Source of the DNA: an uncultured Alphaproteobacteria bacterium
GTDB taxonomy: Bacteria; Pseudomonadota; Alphaproteobacteria; MPNO01; UBA2964
NCBI GenBank assembly: GCA_943787225.1
Contig: CALSLP010000001.1
Location: 776,964 to 840,963 of the forward strand
Reading direction: 5' to 3'
Length of the DNA stretch: 64,000 bases
This document shows, piece after piece, positions 39,158 through 46,628 of the stretch (within the stretch, counting starts at the first letter, position 1; every line of letters begins with the position of its first letter). Made by a program: the position numbers and the translations under genes. Under the pieces are notes generated by a model. The model was not told the DNA's origin. It saw only the letters and a list, made by a program, of their open reading frames with translations, and did no database searches.

Positions 39158-39748
39158 ATGGAATTATCGATTAAAGGCAAGCAACTCGACATTGGTGATG
39201 CCTTAACACAGCATATTGAAACCCGGCTCACTGATTCCGTTGAAAAATATTTTGATCACGCATTGGATGCCAATGTTGTCATGACCAAAGAAGGTAACGG
39301 CAAACAGTTTCGCACGGATATTGTCGTTCATATCGCCCGTAATATTCAGATGCACGGTCGGGCAGCAACGGAAGAGCCCTATTCGTCTTTTGAAACCGCC
39401 CTCGAGCGGATCGCCAAACAATTGCGCCGCTACAAGAGACGTCTCAACGATCACCGTAAAAATTCACCGGATCTTGGCTCCTTCGAAGCCCAAAAATATG
39501 TCATCGAGAACAATCCAGACGAAGATGAAGTCACCAGTGCCGATGGGGCCCCCGTCATTGTTGCCGAAATGGCGACCACTATTCTGGACCTGACAGTGAG
39601 CGAAGCCGTCATGCATATGGACGTCAATAACAGCTCAGCGCTCGTCTTTCAGAATAAAGCGCATGGTGGCTTAAACGTCGTCTACAGACGCGCCGATGGC
39701 AATATCGGCTGGGTAGACCCCACCCCAACCGCTAACGCAAAATCTTAG
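39158..39748 (+). CDS. hpf: Ribosome hibernation promoting factor, long form
   Basis: The 196-residue protein has an N-terminal S30AE domain (about 1-100, LDIGDALTQHIETRLTDSVE) and a C-terminal dimerisation domain (MHMDVNNSSALVFQNKAHGG, LNVVYRRADGNIGWVDP), so it is the long HPF type that dimerises 70S ribosomes. It lies 146 bases after rpoN. That gap contains a 6-bp dyad CCGTAA/TTACGG around 39018-39043, which could give a partial stop or separate processing. Confidence 0.94.
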   Translation: MELSIKGKQLDIGDALTQHIETRLTDSVEKYFDHALDANVVMTKEGNGKQFRTDIVVHIARNIQMHGRAATEEPYSSFETALERIAKQLRRYKRRLNDHRKNSPDLGSFEAQKYVIENNPDEDEVTSADGAPVIVAEMATTILDLTVSEAVMHMDVNNSSALVFQNKAHGGLNVVYRRADGNIGWVDPTPTANAKS

Positions 39749-39780
39749 CGCAGAACCTGGGCGATCAAGGACCGAAAATA

Positions 39781-40245
39781 ATGGAAATTTGTGATCTCCT
39801 CTCCACCGAAAGTATCGTGTCGATTGTTCGTGCATCGAGCAAAAAGCATGCGCTTCAGGAACTCGCAGCGCATGCCGCCAAAATTAGCGGCCAGAATGAT
39901 CGCGCCATTTTTGACATCCTTTTAGAACGAGAACGGTTAGGCACGACTGGCATCGGGCGTGGGGTTGCCATCCCGCACGGGAAACTCCCAGAGCTGACCC
40001 GCTTATACGGCGTGTTCGCCAAATTCGAACAACCGATCGATTTCGACTCGGTCGACGATCAAGCCGTCGATATGGTTTTTCTATTGCTGGCGCCGGAGAA
40101 TGCGGACGCTGATCATTTGAAAGCACTCGCCCGAATTTCGCGAATGTTTCGCGATCCCGATATGTGCAAAAAACTACGCGCGGCAAAAAACGAGACTGCC
40201 TTGTGCAAACTACTGCTGAGTAAAACCAAGGTTGGCGCTGCGTAA
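39781..40245 (+). CDS. ptsN: PTS IIA-like nitrogen regulatory protein PtsN
   Basis: The 154-residue EIIA-Ntr protein has the phosphorylation site in GRGVAIPHGKLPEL (His66). The family core includes LLERERLGTTGIGRG, and FLLLAPENADADHLKALARI is in the second half. It accepts phosphate from the PtsP-NPr chain and controls potassium and nitrogen balance in the cytoplasm. It is 32 bases after hpf in the rpoN set. It is convergent with the heat-shock gene, with only 19 bases between stops. Confidence 0.96.
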   Translation: MEICDLLSTESIVSIVRASSKKHALQELAAHAAKISGQNDRAIFDILLERERLGTTGIGRGVAIPHGKLPELTRLYGVFAKFEQPIDFDSVDDQAVDMVFLLLAPENADADHLKALARISRMFRDPDMCKKLRAAKNETALCKLLLSKTKVGAA

Positions 40246-40264
40246 CGGATAAAAAAATATCTCG

Positions 40265-40735
40265 TTAGACGGCTGCCGTTTTTGTCTCAACGTCGATCAC
40301 CCTGTCATCGTTTTCCTGGGATGATGCGCTCGTATTAATTTTGATAACTTTCTTTCGTACCTCGACCTTTGGTCGAACCAGATCAATATGGAGCAGTCCA
40401 TTGTTGAGAGACGCCCCTGTAACCTCTATGCCTTCGGCGAGCACAAAGGAACGCTGGAACTGACGAGCGGCTATCCCCCGATGCAGGTAAATCCGCTGAT
40501 CGTCGTCGCGTTGTTTCCCTTTGACGACCAACTGCCGGTCCTCAATCTCAATACTCAATTCGTCGTCACTGAAACCCGCAACGGCGAGGCTTATCCGCAA
40601 ACCATCTTCGGCAAGCTGTTCGATATTGTAAGGGGGGTATCCGTCAGACGATGCCTTCGCGGTACGGTCCAGCAGATTTTCAAGTTCGTCAAAGCCCAAA
40701 AGAAACGGGCTGTTAAAGAGCGACATACGGGTCAT
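40265..40735 (-). CDS. Small heat-shock protein of the Hsp20/IbpA family
   Basis: The 156-residue protein has an alpha-crystallin domain (about residues 32-130) with the strands DGLRISLAVAGFSDDELSIE and GIAARQFQRSFVLAEGIEV and the conserved ASLNNGLLHIDLVRP. It is an ATP-independent chaperone holding unfolding proteins. The ATG at 40735 is chosen because GGAGAGG lies 4 bases upstream; a second ATG is three codons in. The gene has an RpoH-type promoter and a ROSE-like hairpin over its ribosome binding site, both listed separately. Confidence 0.95.
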   Translation of the reverse strand: MTRMSLFNSPFLLGFDELENLLDRTAKASSDGYPPYNIEQLAEDGLRISLAVAGFSDDELSIEIEDRQLVVKGKQRDDDQRIYLHRGIAARQFQRSFVLAEGIEVTGASLNNGLLHIDLVRPKVEVRKKVIKINTSASSQENDDRVIDVETKTAAV

Positions 40736-40796
40736 TGCACCTCTCCAAATGAGCAGGTTGTGGTCTGCGCGACATCAACGGGATTGTCGATGAGGC
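40736..40796 (-). promoter_or_regulatory. ROSE-like RNA thermometer in the hsp20 5' leader
   Basis: In the hsp20 transcript the bases CCUGCUC pair with the ribosome binding site GAGAGG across a 5-base loop (hairpin 40740-40757). The G of CUGCUC is left bulged opposite the Shine-Dalgarno helix. This is the signature of ROSE thermometers, whose conserved UYGCU motif occludes the ribosome site at low temperature. A second small hairpin (AUCGAC/GUUGAU) lies upstream near 40776-40794. ROSE elements control small heat-shock genes in alpha- and gammaproteobacteria. Sequence pattern only; no folding program was run. Confidence 0.65.
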
Positions 40797-40830
40797 ACCC
40801 TAATGGCCCCATTTGGGCACCATGCGGCCT

Positions 40831-40861
40831 ATATATGGGGACCAATCGCCGTAACGACAAG
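40831..40861 (-). promoter_or_regulatory. RpoH (sigma-32)-type promoter of hsp20
   Basis: On the minus strand a -35 element CTTGTCG (40861-40855) and a -10 element CCCCATATAT (40840-40831) are separated by 14 bases, close to the sigma-32 consensus CTTGAAA-N11-16-CCCCATNT. The expected start near 40824 gives a leader of about 90 bases that would contain the thermometer. Confidence 0.7.
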
Positions 40862-40934
40862 AACAACGTTTTTAGTAGCGATATTTCTTCTTTTTGGGGC
40901 AGGATGCGGCCCCACAGACCTATCCTGACCGGCC

Positions 40935-42305
40935 ATGAGGCCAACTGAGTATTTTAATGAAAGATTTTTGGCAGTTTCCAAATTACGTACGGTCCCGCAT
41001 TTGGGACCAGACCTGAATCAACTTAGCACCTGGCATGCTTTTAGCATCCGAGCCGCGCGCACTCTTTGGGCCGTCATCAGCGATCTGAACGTCGGCCATC
41101 TTAATCTCCGGGCAATGAGCCTTGTCTACACGACGATCCTGTCAATCGTTCCTCTTCTGGCCGTCAGCTTTTCAGTGCTCAAGGGATTTGGCGTTCACGA
41201 ACAACTTGAAACCGCGATGATGAAATCACTCCTGCCGCTCGGCGAGCAGGGTGTGGTCATTGGTATCCGGATCATTGAATTCGTCGACAATGTAAAAGCT
41301 GGCGTCCTGGGGTCGCTCGGGCTCGCCTTACTGCTCTACACGGCGATATCACTGATGCAGAAGATCGAGAACGCCTTCAACTATATCTGGCACGTTCCTC
41401 AGATACGCCCCTTTACCCAAAGATTCTCAGGTTATCTTTCTGTCATCATTGTCGGCCCGATTCTGGTCTTCTCGTCTCTTGGCATCAGCGCTTCCCTGAT
41501 GAACAACACGATCGTGACGACCCTGACGGCAATCGAACCCATTGGGTCGCTTCTCCATTTCGCCAGCGCCTTAATCCCGATCATTATGGTCATCGGGGCC
41601 TTCACTTTTATATATGTCTTTATGCCAAATACCCGGGTACGGGTTTTGTCCGCGGTAACAGGCGCTATCATAGCAGGAATTTTATGGAATTTTGCGGGCT
41701 GGGCCTTCGCCGCCTTCGTCGTTTCCTCAGCGCAATATACCGCGATCTATTCCGCCTTCGCCGCGCTGATCTTTTTCATGCTTTGGCTCTATATTGCCTG
41801 GCTCGTGCTGTTAGTCGGGGCAAGCGTCGCCTATTATCACCAACACCCTGACCGTCTCACATTGTACCGGGGCGAGCCGATCATGAGTCCCCGCATGATA
41901 GAACGCGCCGGTCTGGCAATCATGGCCGTGGTAGCCAACGACTTTGTCCTGCAACAAGGGCAGCCAACGACCAACGATCTGTCCCGTCGCACGGGTCTGC
42001 GCGGCGATACAATGAATATGCTGATCAATCTTCTCGCCCAGGAAAAATTTATTGTTGCCACCGCCGATGTCCCGGAACGGTGGTTGCCAACCCGCCCGGC
42101 TGAAACAATCAAAATCTCAGATGTGCTCCATGTCTTGCGGACCAACGGGGAACAGGGCTCCATGACACCAGCTGGCCTTGAAACCTCGCCCAGCCTTGAT
42201 GCCCTGTTTACCACCTTGGAAACCGCTCAGGCGGACGCGATCGAGCAACGAACCCTTGCCGACCTAGTCGTCAGCGCGGCACCCGAGGCACAGGCCGCAG
42301 AATAA
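40935..42305 (+). CDS. YihY/virulence factor BrkB family membrane protein
   Basis: The 456-residue protein has the BrkB core of about six helices, with NLRAMSLVYTTILSIVPLLA at the start and GILWNFAGWAFAAFVVSSAQ later. About 140 extra C-terminal residues resemble a winged helix (TTNDLSRRTGLRGDTMNMLI, LLAQEKFIVATADVPERWLP) and end in an acidic Ala-rich tail. The family's function is unsettled (transport or envelope role). It is divergent from hsp20, with its ATG at 40935 just beyond the heat-shock promoter. Confidence 0.88.
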   Translation: MRPTEYFNERFLAVSKLRTVPHLGPDLNQLSTWHAFSIRAARTLWAVISDLNVGHLNLRAMSLVYTTILSIVPLLAVSFSVLKGFGVHEQLETAMMKSLLPLGEQGVVIGIRIIEFVDNVKAGVLGSLGLALLLYTAISLMQKIENAFNYIWHVPQIRPFTQRFSGYLSVIIVGPILVFSSLGISASLMNNTIVTTLTAIEPIGSLLHFASALIPIIMVIGAFTFIYVFMPNTRVRVLSAVTGAIIAGILWNFAGWAFAAFVVSSAQYTAIYSAFAALIFFMLWLYIAWLVLLVGASVAYYHQHPDRLTLYRGEPIMSPRMIERAGLAIMAVVANDFVLQQGQPTTNDLSRRTGLRGDTMNMLINLLAQEKFIVATADVPERWLPTRPAETIKISDVLHVLRTNGEQGSMTPAGLETSPSLDALFTTLETAQADAIEQRTLADLVVSAAPEAQAAE

Positions 42306-42329
42306 TACGGTAGTGGCGAGTTTCACCCG

Positions 42330-43256
42330 TCAGGGCCGCTGGGCTTCCCAGCCGTAATCGACATATTCCCAGTCGACATGGTTTTCCTTCAACGTAATGA
42401 TGTTGAACCCCTCTTCCGTGCCATGCCATGAACCACGCCACCACTTGGCGCAGACCGCCCCACCGGTAATAAAGGTCGTCTTGCGCCAACGAATAACTTC
42501 CTGAGCATGCAAATGACCCTGCAGCACCAGTAAAAGATTGTGATCACGAAACAAATCGAGCACGCCCCGGTTATTGACCATGACGCGATTGGGCTTGCCA
42601 CCTTCGAGCGCCCCGCGTGTTGCACCAAAGAAGGCTGTCAGAAGCGGGATATGACTGACCATAACGATCGGCATGTCTTTCGGGGTCTTTAACAGTTCTT
42701 CACTCAGCCATTCCATCTGCGCCGGACCAATTAGCCCCTGATAGTGCAGCTTGCCACGAATGACATTGATCGAGTCCAGAACAAACACCCGGTAGCCCAA
42801 CGCATCAAAGCTGTAATAGGTCCGGTCCAGCTTTAAGCGGCTCCGGAACTCGGCACGCGGATCAGCGCTTGGCTTTGATCCATCTGCCGGATTGGCCGCC
42901 ACCAAATCATGATTGCCGATTGTCGCATGCACATCACCGTCTATGGCGTTATGCATTTTCATATAGACGTCCCAGCGCGGCGCCACCTGGTCCGGCAAAG
43001 ACGTAAACCCGTCGGTAATCAGATCACCGCCCGCGATCACGAGATCAGGTTTTTGCGCATTGATTGTCCGGGCCGCCTTGGCCATCGCCACCGGCGTCCC
43101 CCATTCAGTCCGGGCATGAACATCAGTAAAGAAGGCAAACCGCAGCTGACCTTTCGGCGCGCCATCTGCCGCCCAGCTTAACCGGTGAGGCCAGGACGTC
43201 GCCAATGACACAGCACCAGCGCCAAGGCCACTTAATAATTTTCGACGGTTAAACAC
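42330..43256 (-). CDS. Tat-exported calcineurin-like metallophosphoesterase
   Basis: The 308-residue protein has a twin-arginine signal (NRRKLLSGLGAGAVSLATSW, residues about 3-30) and the full metallophosphoesterase metal set: FFTDVHA, GGDLITDG, GNHD, VSHIP and QGHLHAQE. It is exported folded to the periplasm, where it would hydrolyse phosphomono- or diesters of unknown nature. It is 44 bases downstream of the VanZ-like gene on the same strand and may be co-transcribed. Confidence 0.88.
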   Translation of the reverse strand: MFNRRKLLSGLGAGAVSLATSWPHRLSWAADGAPKGQLRFAFFTDVHARTEWGTPVAMAKAARTINAQKPDLVIAGGDLITDGFTSLPDQVAPRWDVYMKMHNAIDGDVHATIGNHDLVAANPADGSKPSADPRAEFRSRLKLDRTYYSFDALGYRVFVLDSINVIRGKLHYQGLIGPAQMEWLSEELLKTPKDMPIVMVSHIPLLTAFFGATRGALEGGKPNRVMVNNRGVLDLFRDHNLLLVLQGHLHAQEVIRWRKTTFITGGAVCAKWWRGSWHGTEEGFNIITLKENHVDWEYVDYGWEAQRP

Positions 43257-43300
43257 TGGTCAGCTGTCCTCCTCCCGCAATCAAAACCCATGACCTGACA

Positions 43301-44572
43301 TCATCCATGATCAACAGCTTTATCGTTTCGACGATGGCTGTAAAGCAGGCTGCCACCCAACAGCATAATGACCGACCCGGCGATGCCCCAGGCCATCTGC
43401 CGATAGGTCACGATGGTAATGAGAGATTTGCTCACCGGGCTTTCATAATGCCGTTCGGCGTTATGGACAGCATCGAGTAAGGCCCATTGCGTCGGCAAAA
43501 TCCTGTATCGCGATTGCGCCAAGGTCTTTGGAAAATATTTTTCCAGAATGCGGGTTTCGCGCCAGGCGATGAGAACCGCTCTTTTGTAGCGCTTGCTCTG
43601 CGAGATCCTGCCCTTGTAATCGATAAACCGGTCGAGATATTTCTCCCGCCGAAACAGGTGAACACCCGCCTCATGAACAAACCGGTCATTGATCACAGTG
43701 TATTTTTCGAAAAAATCTGGATAGAGCGGCACGTCAGGATATTGATTGAGGATGTGGGCGGCCCGTTTACTCTGCGCCGTATCCTGTTCCTTTAACGCCT
43801 TGATGGTAAAGCGTGAACGAAATCTGCCAATCTCTGGATCGCGGAGCAAATAACCATATTCTGCCATCTGGCTCGACTTGCCCCGCACATGCGACATCCC
43901 TGGAACCTTATCGATATAAAGGTCGATCACCGCCGGCGTGTTCAATAGACACACGCCAAATATAAAGACGGCCAGCGCAAGCGTCCGGCACAACCAAACC
44001 ACACCGTTGACCCCAAATCCTGACTTAATAATCGCCGGCTTTATTCCCATACCAATCGCGATTTGCATCAATCCCACCGCAACGCTGTTGAGGAGAATAT
44101 CGCGCATATCCCAAACACGTTGTGGTGTCAGCCACTGGATCGCCTCATCCATCGCCCCGACAATGAATCCCAGACAAAGCGCAATTGGATAGAGGCTGTA
44201 ATCATGAACCCGGTGACACAGGGCGCGAAAGATCAAAAAACTAAGGAGTCCATATTCAAAAAAATGTAGCGTCTCGACGGCGTTGTCACGCAGGCTATAA
44301 GCATAGAGACCAAAAACGATCGCGACACCGCCGAGCCACAAATAGGATCCCGGTGACGTCTCGCCCTGCCGCATCAGAAACCGGACAACACGGAACGCGA
44401 CGACAGCGAAAAGACCAACCACAATAATTGTGAAAATGGAATCATCGACAAAAAAGTCGATATATTCAGTGATACGGCGACCAAACGGCACCGTGGCAAA
44501 AATAGCCGCAACGCACAAAACCACGTAGAGCCAGGAAACCCAGATCGCTTCACGAGGTGGTTGATTGAGCAT
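43301..44572 (-). CDS. VanZ-like membrane protein with large extra domain
   Basis: The 423-residue protein starts with a VanZ-like membrane part (about residues 10-215). Its recognisable signature is HFFEYGLLSFLIFRAL and GAMDEAIQWLTPQRVWDMRD followed by ILLNSVAVGL. Then comes an unusual stretch of about 180 residues, rich in Arg, Lys, Tyr and Glu (about residues 215-395), with no motif I know. A last helix (GIAGSVIMLLGGSLLY) precedes a short basic tail. The extra part is probably periplasmic, as it lies between two helices. VanZ-like proteins are linked to teicoplanin resistance, but the function here is unknown. Confidence 0.7.
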   Translation of the reverse strand: MLNQPPREAIWVSWLYVVLCVAAIFATVPFGRRITEYIDFFVDDSIFTIIVVGLFAVVAFRVVRFLMRQGETSPGSYLWLGGVAIVFGLYAYSLRDNAVETLHFFEYGLLSFLIFRALCHRVHDYSLYPIALCLGFIVGAMDEAIQWLTPQRVWDMRDILLNSVAVGLMQIAIGMGIKPAIIKSGFGVNGVVWLCRTLALAVFIFGVCLLNTPAVIDLYIDKVPGMSHVRGKSSQMAEYGYLLRDPEIGRFRSRFTIKALKEQDTAQSKRAAHILNQYPDVPLYPDFFEKYTVINDRFVHEAGVHLFRREKYLDRFIDYKGRISQSKRYKRAVLIAWRETRILEKYFPKTLAQSRYRILPTQWALLDAVHNAERHYESPVSKSLITIVTYRQMAWGIAGSVIMLLGGSLLYSHRRNDKAVDHG

Positions 44573-44730
44573 CTGGCTTCAGGAACTTTCCAGGACAAGA
44601 CTGCCGTCAGTCTACCCAGTCATCCCGGGTGTCGTCCATTCAGTTCGCGGGGTAATTCAGGAGAAAGGTAGATGAGAAGCACCACGGGGTTCGTCCCATG
44701 AGGCGTCATAATTCGGGATCCTAAAGGACG

Positions 44731-45594
44731 TCAGATTTCAGACTTTCTTTTTCGAATCGCTAAAATAAAGGCTACAAAAGCCAAGATAGCAAACAGAAAT
44801 GCAAACTTTTTGGACCAAATTCTCCAGTCAATTTTCAGGTCCCCATAAATAATGGGAATGGCAATAATTGGCCTATGTTTGGCGCCGGTCCACGATGCGA
44901 GGTGAAGGTTCAACATCGCCCCTGATGGTAGGTGATGCAAAGCAGATTTAGTTGACGCTGCTTTGGGAAGACCAATTTTCTCTGCTATCGGCAAACGTTT
45001 TGTGCCGATGGTCTGGCTCGTAGATGCCAGCTTGAATACCTGTGACATGGAAATTGGTTGGTTCTTAGAAATCAAAATAGTGGCGTGTTGGCCATCCATC
45101 GCAACCCATAAACCGTTAGGTAATCTGATTTCTACCATTGAATGCGCCGACCCATGGCTCCAATTGTCGTCATGCCACAGAATCCACTCGCGAGCCTGCA
45201 ACCCAGCCCGGTCTGCAAGTGAGATTAGGAGGAGCGAGAAATCTGTAAAATATCCCCGCCGTGTTTTTAACCGAGCGAACCATTTTTCAGGAGTCAGGTC
45301 TGAATATGTCATTGCGGGCCCTGATAAAGGAACAAGCCCCCGAACATAGGTAAGTGCCTGCTCCCGACCCAGACTGGTATCGAATTTGAACAACGGTAGT
45401 TTATGAGTGAATGACTTGGCAGGAGGTGGCGTGAAGATTTTTTCTCCAAACGCGTCAGATGTCATCTCGTAGGCCCACAAAGTCAGTGGTAAAATCCGAA
45501 AGAAATATCTCGCATCCCAAATATGGGCAGCACACATAATTCCAACAAGAAGAGAAGCGATTGCGACGATTGTGCGTCTTCGGCCCCGAACCAT
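44731..45594 (-). CDS. Transglutaminase-like membrane protein lacking the catalytic cysteine
   Basis: The 287-residue protein has an N-terminal helix (VAIASLLVGIMCAAH), a transglutaminase-like core at about residues 115-180 and a C-terminal helix (FAFLFAILAFVAFILAI). The core keeps the His in GSAHSMVEIRLPNG and the Asp in VAMDGQHAT. The site normally occupied by Cys (G-x-C-T-D-F/Y) reads GYFTDFS, so it is probably inactive as a protease or transglutaminase. The gene looks more AT-rich by eye than its neighbours. It sits alone on the minus strand between tRNA-Ala and the VanZ-like gene. Confidence 0.65.
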   Translation of the reverse strand: MVRGRRRTIVAIASLLVGIMCAAHIWDARYFFRILPLTLWAYEMTSDAFGEKIFTPPPAKSFTHKLPLFKFDTSLGREQALTYVRGLVPLSGPAMTYSDLTPEKWFARLKTRRGYFTDFSLLLISLADRAGLQAREWILWHDDNWSHGSAHSMVEIRLPNGLWVAMDGQHATILISKNQPISMSQVFKLASTSQTIGTKRLPIAEKIGLPKAASTKSALHHLPSGAMLNLHLASWTGAKHRPIIAIPIIYGDLKIDWRIWSKKFAFLFAILAFVAFILAIRKRKSEI

Positions 45595-45780
45595 GTGACT
45601 AAATATACCCCAATTCCGGAAAATTACTCCTCATATCGCATGTGCGGAACGCCAACCACACCCTTCCGTAAAATATGAACAGTTCCAAACCGGATCACCA
45701 ATTTTAACCTGTTTCTTTCTGTCGATCTTCTTTGCGCCAACGGGTTCTTAAACAACGTGATAGTTTTGCTACCCTAAACC

Positions 45781-45810
45781 AAAAAGGGCCCTGCCATCAC
45801 AGCAAGACCC
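45781..45810 (-). terminator. Rho-independent terminator after tRNA-Ala
   Basis: The minus strand gives GGGTCTTGC-TGTGATG-GCAGGGCCC, a 9-bp stem counting G-U pairs, followed by TTTTT, about 11 bases after the tRNA 3' end. On the plus strand the same hairpin is followed by seven Ts, so it could act in both directions. Confidence 0.8.
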
Positions 45811-45820
45811 TTTTTTTATT

Positions 45821-45896
<76 letters not shown>

Positions 45897-46033
45897 AAAT
45901 TCTATACCGGTAGGCCCATTTTGACCCGTTTATCCGCCGCCGGTGCGGCGCTGACGCGGAACCTACTGAAACTGGGGTCCCGGATGCAAGACCTAATTCT
46001 CAGAAAAGGTCCCTTAAGACAAAAAACGGTCTG

Positions 46034-46426
46034 CTAGCTGCTCGCCAGATCATCCGGTTTTTCCGGGCCACCACTCAATCCCTGGAGAACATCGTCTGCC
46101 CCGCCAAGATCAGAGACATCTTCGATGAGATCATCGTCATCATCGTCGTCGTCGTCATCCAGCAGTGCAAGATCCTCCGGAATATCGCCGTCGTCGTCAT
46201 CCTCATCATCGGTGACCAGCAAGGCATCTTCATCCGCGACCACTGGTTTCTTGGGTTGGGGTTTGGGTGCCGGTGCCGCGGCTTTGGCGCGCGAACTGCG
46301 CCCCGTGGCGACGGGAACAAATTCAGTCTCACAACTTGGGCAAACGATTGGGCTGCGCAGCATATCGTAGAACTTTGCTCCGCAGTCCAGACAGATCCGT
46401 TTTTCGCCCCATTCAGGCTTCGCCAA
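46034..46426 (-). CDS. Acidic zinc-ribbon-like protein, TIGR02300 family
   Basis: The 130-residue protein has an N-terminal zinc ribbon of two Cys pairs (CLDCGAKFYDMLRSPIVCPSC, residues about 12-32) with the FYDLxRxPIxCP-type motif of the alphaproteobacterial TIGR02300 family. After a Pro/Lys/Ala linker it becomes extremely acidic, with about ten consecutive Asp residues encoded by a GAT/GAC repeat near 46135-46160 (window coordinates). The function is unknown; a nucleic-acid or protein chaperone role is a guess. It is divergent from aroA across about 200 bases that contain the promoters of both. Confidence 0.85.
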   Translation of the reverse strand: MAKPEWGEKRICLDCGAKFYDMLRSPIVCPSCETEFVPVATGRSSRAKAAAPAPKPQPKKPVVADEDALLVTDDEDDDDGDIPEDLALLDDDDDDDDDDLIEDVSDLGGADDVLQGLSGGPEKPDDLASS

Positions 46427-46628
46427 ATTAACCTCCGTAGATCAAAAATAATTTATGAATTGCCTTGGATGAATTGCCAATGCCACGATCCGCATAACCT
46501 GTCAAAAGCAAAATTGCACCCCGCTTATTCTATTGTGATGCCCGTTTGATGTGCTACAGACAGCCCGTTGCATAAATAGCGAGGGCCAGACAGTGATATC
46601 TGACCAATTGCTAAGAAAGGATTAGGTC

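Noticed and set aside
41028..41045. A sigma-54-like site TGGCATG-N4-TAGC
   Set aside because: The -12 part lacks TTGC, and the site lies inside the yihY coding region.
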